64,000 nt of DNA, from positions 48,776,302 through 48,840,301 of the forward strand of contig NC_065537.1 in assembly GCF_932294415.1 (NCBI RefSeq), written 5' to 3'. Below are positions 57,495 through 64,000 of this stretch, one piece after another. The translations under genes were made by a program, and so were the position numbers. Each line of letters starts with the position of its first letter. Position 1 is the stretch's first letter. The DNA comes from Quercus robur (Eukaryota; Streptophyta; Magnoliopsida; Fagales; Fagaceae). Below the pieces are notes generated by a model. That model ran no database searches, had not been told where the DNA came from, and saw only the letters and a program-made list of their open reading frames with translations.

Positions 57495-58137
57495 GAGACA
57501 GAACCTGATGGGAATGGCCTTGATGAGTTGAGAAGTTTGGGAAGAGATATCAAAGAAAGGAGAGATGCAGTGGAGGTTCCATTACAAACCCCATTAGAGA
57601 TTACATCTTTAACTGAGAATTTTTCCTCCATCAATGTCAGAGGACCTTCAATGAGGTTTTTCACAATACCAAGAGGACACCACTTGTCATACCATAATTT
57701 CAGCTGAAAGAGTTACTCCCAGTTTGCCATCTGGTGCATTTAGAAAAGATAGTATTGCCCTTTTTTATTGTATTGCGGACCATGTAACAGAGCAAGGTTA
57801 AAAGGGACTCTTTTTCATGGAAAAGTCTCCATCTCAGCTTGGCTAAAGGAGCTAATATAAGAAGGAATGGCAGAAATATTGGTGGCTTGAGAAAGAACAA
57901 CTCTGCCAGCAAAAGATAACAAGTTTGCTTTCTAGCCAACCAACTTAGCATGAACTCTCTCAATAATGGAGCTATAGTCCTGGGAAGAGGAACCCACATG
58001 TTTCAGAGGGAAGCCAAGATATTTACCTAAGTTAGGGGTAGAGTGGAAGCCAAGGACATCACAGAGAGAGGATCTGAGATTAACAAGAGACATTAGGGGA
58101 GGAATAAAATCTAGACTTGCTAGAGTTCACCTTCTAG
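57495..58137 (-). mobile_element. LINE fragment, part 1 (RT C-terminal region)
   Basis: The minus strand reads SKSRFYSSPNV, then LGFHSTPNLGKYLGFPLKHV, VHAKLVGWKANLLSFAGRVV and KNLIEGPLTLMEEKFSVKDV, the RT tail and linker of plant LINEs. It is truncated at both ends relative to a full element and continues at 43180-43102. It differs in sequence from the LINE at 1842-11114. It sits in copy B where exon 1 should be. Confidence 0.78.
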
Positions 58138-60968
58138 CTTTCCTCTTTCCCTCTCAGTCTCACATTAGTATGTGTCTTTATAATTTGGCTTTCGATATAT
58201 AGACAAGTGGCAAACTTATCAAGACACTTGAGATGACCAACTTATGGTTCTTTAAACTGTTCTTGGCTCAACTTAACTTTATAGGATGCATGCTGTTATA
58301 TTACAACTTTAAGAGTCATTTTTCCAAGTATAGATAATAAAGTGGTATTAGTAGTGGTTTCAAATTTAAAAAAATAAAAAAAATAAATAACAACTTGATA
58401 ATTCAACAATTCTGAAATTTATTGTGAAAAATATTGTGTATCTAACATTGTTCATAAGATAATTGTTTTACTTTATGCTCCTTAATTTGATTTTAATCAT
58501 ATGATTGCATTGAGCGATTCAGAAAGCAATTTCTTGTTAACATGAGATGCAGAAGAAGACTGGGAAAGACAACCGGGGAAATTAATTGTCTTTGAATTAA
58601 GTTTTGACATATATATTTTAAATGCATGCAGGTGGTTGGAATTTTCAAGATGGTGGTGCTTCCACTTAGGTCAGCTTGCAGATGAACATGGGAGTAAACC
58701 ACTGCTCCTCCTTACTATATCCACTTCTATTTTCCCATTTGGTATGTTTCTTTTGAACAACTTTCATGATTCTATGAAGTTACATGTACAATGCTGTTAT
58801 ATATTTCCTTCTGAACTATGAGAATTATATATGAATATGAAACCCCTAATATGTGTTGCATTAATATTATGTGTTTGTACCAGCTGTTTCACTATTTTTT
58901 TTTTTTTCAATTATTATTCTTTTTAAAATTTAATTTGATTAGGTACTATTGAAGTTACAAATGCTTCCTCTAGAAAAAAAGAAGTCACAAATGCTTTTGA
59001 AGACTGGATGGGAAACCGTAGATCCATGTGCATGTCAAAAGATTGATGATTTAGCATATAAACCAAGAAACCATTTCTAAGGCATGAATTTGGCTTCAAG
59101 CTAAACAAATCTGACAGATAGTCTGGCCAAGAACTTTTTTATTATTGAAGGGTAAGGTGGTCTTTTTTGTTTTTGGTGGATTATATATCTGACAAACACA
59201 TGAAAATTTTTGAATTCCTGCTGATTCTGATTGAATGAATGGCTACTGACTACGTAGTTCGTTTGAAACTGATCTAGAGTAAGATAAGCACCCTACATGA
59301 TGTATGAAAGATGAGAGACAAAGAAGAGTTAAATGTAATTATAGTTCGACCATACACGTTGAAAGAACAAATATAAAAGAAAAAAAAGGGAAATTTCAAT
59401 TACAACTGTACATGATTACCTTTGAAAATTGTGAATGACATTAATGCTTTCTCTGTACGATGCTATTAGCAGTACATTAATGATATTGTCAAGATCATCA
59501 AGTGAATTTACAAATTTGATTTTTCTGTATTTTTTTTTCAGCTATACTTGCCTGGAATCAGTCTACAGGATTTGTATATGCTTACTATGTGCTTCGTACA
59601 ATACCTTATATTCTAAGTCAAGGAAGTATTTTCTGCATTGCTATTGCTTATTCGGTAAGAGTTATTCCTCAATGATTGATAATCATGAATAGGGAATAAT
59701 GGGGGTCTCATTTTCCCATCTTTTGCAGGCGGATGTTGTTGAAGAGAATAAGAGGGCAGCAGCTTTTAGTTGGATAACAGCCCTTTCTGCTGCTTCGCAT
59801 GTCTTGGGAAATCTTCTGGCACTTCTCCCAGAAAAGTACAATTTTCCTGTATGTTGCTGCTTTAAATTCAACATTAGCCACACGGCTTTAATTCTGTCAA
59901 ATTTCCCTCTTGTCAAATCATTTTACCAATTCAGCCTTTTGTTTCAGGTTTCAATAGCTCTCTTGATCTTTTGTCCAGTTTATATGCAACTCTTTCTGGT
60001 TGAGACGGTTAAGCTGGCTCCAAAGAGGGACCAAGATTCAGCTTGGTTGACTACGCCAATTAAAATTATCCAGAAACAATACAAATCAATGAAAGATGCT
60101 GCTACAATAGTTATGAGCAGGTAATTTTGTCTATAATCAAGACAGCTTAAAATATTCTCATCTTGCATTACGTAAATACCATATCTGAAATCTCTTAGGC
60201 AGTCTTTGCAACCAAACCTTTATTGCTGCAAAACATTATATGTAAATTTTCTTTGTTTGGCTAAAAGTGCTTCATTTTTCTTTTACAGTCCGACATTAAG
60301 GGGCATTTCTCTGGTTTCTTTCTTCTTTGAGTTGGGAAAGTCTGGCATCAACTGTGTCTTAATGGTATGTTTCCTATTAGTTTGTCATTATAACAAGCAA
60401 ATAGATGGTTGCATGTTGCAATTTCCTCTTGGTGCCATCATATAACATCAGATATTTCAAAAATATATATAAATTTATTTTTTTACTTTTTGACAAACGA
60501 CATTCAGCCATTCCAGAGTAGTTTCAGTCAGAATCTTTAAAGCAATTATTTGAAAAAAAAACCTTGTATGCAACAGAAAGCTTTTGTGAGGCTTATTGTT
60601 GCCACCAATCTAAATTTGGCCAAAATCCGATTGTCATTATAAATCAGTAATTGGCACATTGTGTGATTTGGGGTTGAAAAGCGGAGGAGAAATCAAAGAA
60701 AAGGGAGAAAGGGGAAATGCCCTGTAAATGTACCTTGTAGGAGTAGGATTTGTTTGCAATGTGCTTACTCCAAAAATAGATAAAAATAATTTTGATTATA
60801 ATATAATGCTAAGATGTCCAATTTTAAAGGAAATATTTCATAGAACTTATAGAAATAGAATGTGGAAGGACTAGGAGAAAGAGAAATTGGTAGGGACTTA
60901 AGACATGAAGCAGGTGACACTAGACTCTAGAGAGCTCTATTCAGGGGAGTTTGAATCAGAGGAGTTTG
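58131..60968 (+). pseudogene. MFS transporter copy B, exons 2-6 only
   Basis: Matches copy A 33898-37230. Exons by homology: 58632-58741, 59542-59654, 59729-59848, 59948-60120, 60289-60364, all with intact GT-AG borders. Exon 2 has a 2-base deletion near 58666, shifting the frame just before the MFS motif A, which also changes from DEYGRKP to DEHGSKP. Exon 4 has an in-frame 3-base deletion. Exon 1 and exons 7-14 are absent, so no transporter can be made. The upstream half of the copy lies at 41510-43101. Confidence 0.88.
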
Positions 60969-60985
60969 AAACAGGAGACACAAGA
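60965..60985 (+). other. Fusion junction: copy B intron 6 to copy C promoter
   Basis: Sequence up to about 60965 follows copy A intron 6 (to 37230). Sequence from about 60981 follows the copy A promoter (from 31511, CAAGATC.TCCACTTTTTCACC). About 15 bases between them (TTTGAAACAGGAGACA) look like a local copy of the preceding TTTGAATCAGAGGAG. Confidence 0.75.
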
Positions 60986-61003
60986 TCATCCACTTTTTCA
61001 CCT

Positions 61004-61011
61004 TATAAATA
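61004..61011 (+). promoter_or_regulatory. TATA box of MFS copy C
   Basis: TATAAATA in the same context as copy A. Only about 25 bases of the ancestral promoter remain upstream of it. Confidence 0.65.
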
Positions 61012-61170
61012 CTTCCCATCATTGCCAACACACCAACCAGTCAAAAATCTCAATTTCACTGCACCAACCAGTCCCACCTTCCCTTCTTAATTTCCTTCTC
61101 TAACTCTCTAAATTCCCACATCGAATTTTTCTCCTTCTATATATGTATAAAATAAATTTTCTACTACACC

Positions 61171-61398
61171 ATGTTGTCAAACAAGGTTCTTGCAAAACGA
61201 GAAGACATTAGTAGTAGTAGCAGCAGTAGTGACATGGAAGGAATGAAGCTCCTGCTTCACTTGCTACCACCACTCTGTGTTCATTGGATCGCTGAGGAAA
61301 TGACTGTTACTGTTCTTGTTGATGTTATTACTAATGCTCTATGTCCAGGAGACTCAACCTGTACAGAAGCTATTTATCTTAATGGTCTTCAACAAACG
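61171..61398 (+). CDS. MFS transporter copy C, exon 1 (gene continues past the window)
   Basis: First exon of a MEE15/HIAT1-like carrier. From ATG 61171 it encodes a short leader, a poly-Ser run and [18 protein letters not shown], then [19 protein letters not shown], ending at the same GTATGT donor as copy A. The conserved alternative start MEGMK is at 61234. The leader differs from copy A, which has a local duplication there, while the part from MEGMK on is nearly identical. Later exons lie outside the window, so intactness is unknown. Confidence 0.82.
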
Positions 61399-62365
61399 GT
61401 ATGTAACAAATTCTGTCTTTTTTGTTTTTTTGGTTCTTGGATGGACTTTGTTGGGTTTAGCTAGCTCCTGAGAAAAAAAAAAATGGAGGAAAAATGAGCC
61501 ATGTTTAGTTGTGTTATATCTGTTTAAAAAATTATGGTTGTCGAATTTGGCGCTTTCTTGTTCTTTGTGACATGTTTGAGTCTTGCTTTTTTTTTTTTTT
61601 AGACACCAAGACACTGAAACTCAAAAAAGAGTTGAAAATTTTCTTTTCTGTATTTTCTCGGAAACCAAACGGGGTGCCTGCATGATGATCTGCTGACCTA
61701 GTTCTTGATTTTTTTTTTTTTTTTTTTTTTGGTTTGGTGGACATGATTTGGAGTTGATCATACGAGTACTGTTTAAAATGGCCCATTTTTTCTTGCATTT
61801 AATTTTATTTTATGTATTTTATGCTCAAAGAATCAAATCAAGTTCATAATTCTCCGTTCTCTCATTGTTTGTTAGAATTTTCATCGACACCAAACAGCCC
61901 CAACTTAATTATGGTCCCAAAAGAAATAAAAGAATTTTAGAAAAAGGGGCCTCGCATGTTGTCCATCATATTCCTTGAATTTATCATTGATGGTAATACT
62001 TTTTTATCCTTAAAGTTTCAAGGATTTTGAGATGGTTAAACTTAGACATTGATTTTTTCAGAAAAACACTGTCAATGTCAACTTTCCTTTTTCCGCTTTC
62101 AGAGATGAAATACTGGTTGGAGAACTTTAATAACTTGATTTGGAATCTACGTAAACAATTAATTGCAAATGGATGAAAATGATCCACAAAACTTGTTAGG
62201 TTATTATTCATTATTGGTTCTTATTCTACTTTCCCTTCGAGAAATAAAAATGATGATATTTATGAGCTACAGGAATCTTTTTTATTTTTAGTTTTTTTAG
62301 AATCTAATTGCACAAAAATCATGTCGTACTCTACATTAAAAAAATTCAATTATCCACTTATTAAT

Positions 62366-62572
62366 GGGTTAAGAGTGCGTTTAGCACTGATTATTTTTGT
62401 CAATTTATTTTACTATACAGCTTATTTTTTATACTATTTATGGGTTTTACTGTACTTTTTGTTATTATTTATGAGTCACACGGTATTATTTCAACTAACT
62501 TTTATCTACATTATTTTCGGCAAAAAGTTTTTAATTTCAACTAAATAACATGTTCCTAAGCAGATTAGTCAG
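62366..62572. repeat. MITE-like insertion in copy C intron 1
   Basis: Absent from copy A, where sequence passes directly from TCTACATAAA to TAAGGTTACG. The left end, TTAAGAGTGCGTTTAGCAC, and the right end, reverse complement CTGCTTAGGAACATGTTA, resemble a common plant MITE type. The insertion relative to copy A may extend from about 62340 to 62690; the ends and duplication are uncertain. Confidence 0.45.
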
Positions 62573-62734
62573 TCTAAATAAAATGATTACTTTGTCAATT
62601 TCCACGTATAGAAATTAGAAGCTTCTTATAGTAAATTAATTAACAATATAATAGTATTATTATTATATACGCTTATCTTTTTCTTTTAATTAAGGTTACG
62701 ATTCAATTAGAATCTCTAACTCATGGTCATGGGT

Positions 62735-63009
62735 CAGTGGCGGAGTCAGAATTTTAGTTTAGGGGGGGCAAGATTAAAAGATAGTATTAAAAAAAATTAA
62801 TACATTAATCGATTATAGTAACAAAATAAATAAACAATTGTAAACAAATTTAATAAAAAGTAAATGTTGCATATTGTTAAAAAAAAATAATAATAAATGG
62901 CATTTCACTGTTTATTTATGGGACAAGTAATTTATGAGATATGAACAAGAAAGACAAATGCCATGAATAATGTAATAGGTAAAAAATAAGGGATATGCTA
63001 TGTATACAA

Positions 63010-63052
<43 letters not shown>

Positions 63053-63389
63053 ATTTTAGTGGTAAGTTCAAATTAAAACCAATTACATCTTACACATATA
63101 ATTTGTTATAAAAATATTTTAAATATAGCACTTATTTATATTTTTATCTTTTTTTTTTTTTTTTTTTTTTAGGAAAACTTTTTTCCTTACTTTCCGGTTT
63201 GCTTCTTTAAGGGTGGAGTGGACCAGCTTTTTCTCTTTTTCATGTCAAAAGGGTGGGTCAAAGTGTCAAGCACCTTAAATAAACAATGTAATGCCCCCCT
63301 ACAAAACTAGTAGTTTGGGGAATTTTTTTACAAAGTCGGGGGGGGGGGGGGGGAATTGCCCCCCTCGCCCCATGCTGGCTCCGCCAGTG
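62735..63389 (+). mobile_element. hAT-type MITE (655 bp) in copy C intron 1
   Basis: Ends CAGTGGCGGAGTCAG and, on the other strand, CACTGGCGGAGCCAG. An exact 8-base duplication TCATGGGT lies at 62727-62734 and 63390-63397. Copy A keeps the empty site (CATGGTCATGGGTTATGCATGG near 33064). No coding capacity. The interior has a run of about 40 A (63009-63048), a long T run (63151-63171) and a G run (63340-63352). Confidence 0.88.
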
Positions 63390-63550
63390 TCATGGGTTAT
63401 GCATGGTATATACAAAGTTAGTAAAATATCATCTTTCATACAAACAATATATGATACCTATGGCTCCTTTCATAAATAGACCATCAAGGTTGATGGATCA
63501 GCAAAACTCAAGTAATAAATTTACAAAGTAGTAAAAATAGAGATTCTAAA

Positions 63551-63581
63551 AATATATCTATATATATATATATATATATAT
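63551..63581. repeat. (TA)n microsatellite
   Basis: AT run in copy C intron 1; copy A has a GA run at the equivalent place. Confidence 0.85.
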
Positions 63582-63938
63582 ATTTACAAGGGTAAGTGGC
63601 ATTAATTAATTATACGTTACGCAATTGATCTCTCCTATCATCACCTACACTCCCAAAATTATAAGTGAGAGTGAAGGTAGGATATGATAGGTAATTAAGT
63701 AAGTTGGCAAAATAAAGGAAATATGCTTATATGATTTTGATTTGGAAATGTCTTTAATTTTGAGCTCTGTAATTGTAAATTATGTAATGGCACTGTAATT
63801 GTTCCTTGTAAGCAATGTATACATCTTTTAATTTCGGGTGTGGGTCGTAGGGATGCCATATTCATGATATGCTTTAAAAAAAATGATTTGTTATTATTGG
63901 CCTCCTGAATTTTAATTTATTTTGTAATATTCATCTTT

Positions 63939-63946
<8 letters not shown>

Positions 63947-63972
<26 letters not shown>
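63947..63972. repeat. (TA)n microsatellite
   Basis: GTGTATATAT run near the right edge; the corresponding place in copy A is A-rich instead. Confidence 0.85.
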
Positions 63973-63977
<5 letters not shown>

Positions 63978-64000
63978 AGAAGAAAGAAAATAACCTTAAA

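Larger units (their letters stand above)
61399..64000 (+). other. Intron 1 of copy C, incomplete
   Basis: Aligns with copy A 31984 to about 33645, with two insertions (62366-62572 and 62735-63389). It also has long T runs (61583-61600, 61709-61730) and TA runs (63551-63581, 63947-63972). No gene inside. Confidence 0.75.

Noticed and set aside
57405-57707. A 100-codon plus-strand frame over the copia LTR end
   Set aside because: It crosses the LTR boundary into the LINE fragment, whose real coding sense is the minus strand.
58632-61398. One functional gene made of copy B and copy C exons
   Set aside because: Exon order would be 2-6 then 1, exon 2 is frameshifted, and comparison with copy A shows two separate units.

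Overview
This is a nuclear plant DNA window, probably from a woody eudicot: AT-rich, with GT-AG introns, many kinds of decayed plant transposable element and no bacterial-style gene packing. The only host genes are a tandem family of major facilitator superfamily (MFS) transporters of the plant MEE15 / animal HIAT1 (MFSD14) type. I cannot name the species. I see no CRISPR array, tRNA, rRNA or bacterial system.

Left third (1-30.2 kb) is almost all transposons. A LINE on the minus strand (1842-11114, 11-bp target duplication) carries a 3.5-kb hAT DNA transposon (2448-5953) whose transposase is open apart from one amber codon. Next is a Tat-type Ty3/gypsy element on the minus strand (11396-17922, TATAT duplication) with a complete 5' LTR and a collapsed 3' LTR. 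A second Ty3/gypsy element on the plus strand (about 18.4-21.5 kb and 29.35-30.06 kb) is split by an Ogre/Tat-like gag-bearing element on the minus strand (about 21.55-29.31 kb).

The middle (30.2-40.3 kb) holds gene copy A: promoter with TATA box and ACGT box, and 14 exons joining in frame to a 457-residue membrane transporter.

The right part (41.5-64 kb) holds two more members. Copy B is a pseudogene. Its promoter half (41.5-43.1 kb) and its exons 2-6 (58.1-60.97 kb) are pushed apart by a nested stack: a LINE fragment, split by a Ty1/copia element (43181-57494), split by a chromodomain Ty3/gypsy element (44361-54343), whose 5' LTR is itself split by a solo LTR (45631-46335). Intron 6 of copy B is fused directly to the core promoter of copy C at about 60.97 kb. 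Copy C exon 1 is intact and its gene runs off the right edge; its first intron carries a 655-bp hAT-type MITE whose empty site is preserved in copy A.

I did not find a new biological system. The notable content is the well-ordered nesting history, the rearranged transporter array with a rebuilt promoter on copy C, and the almost open hAT transposase.
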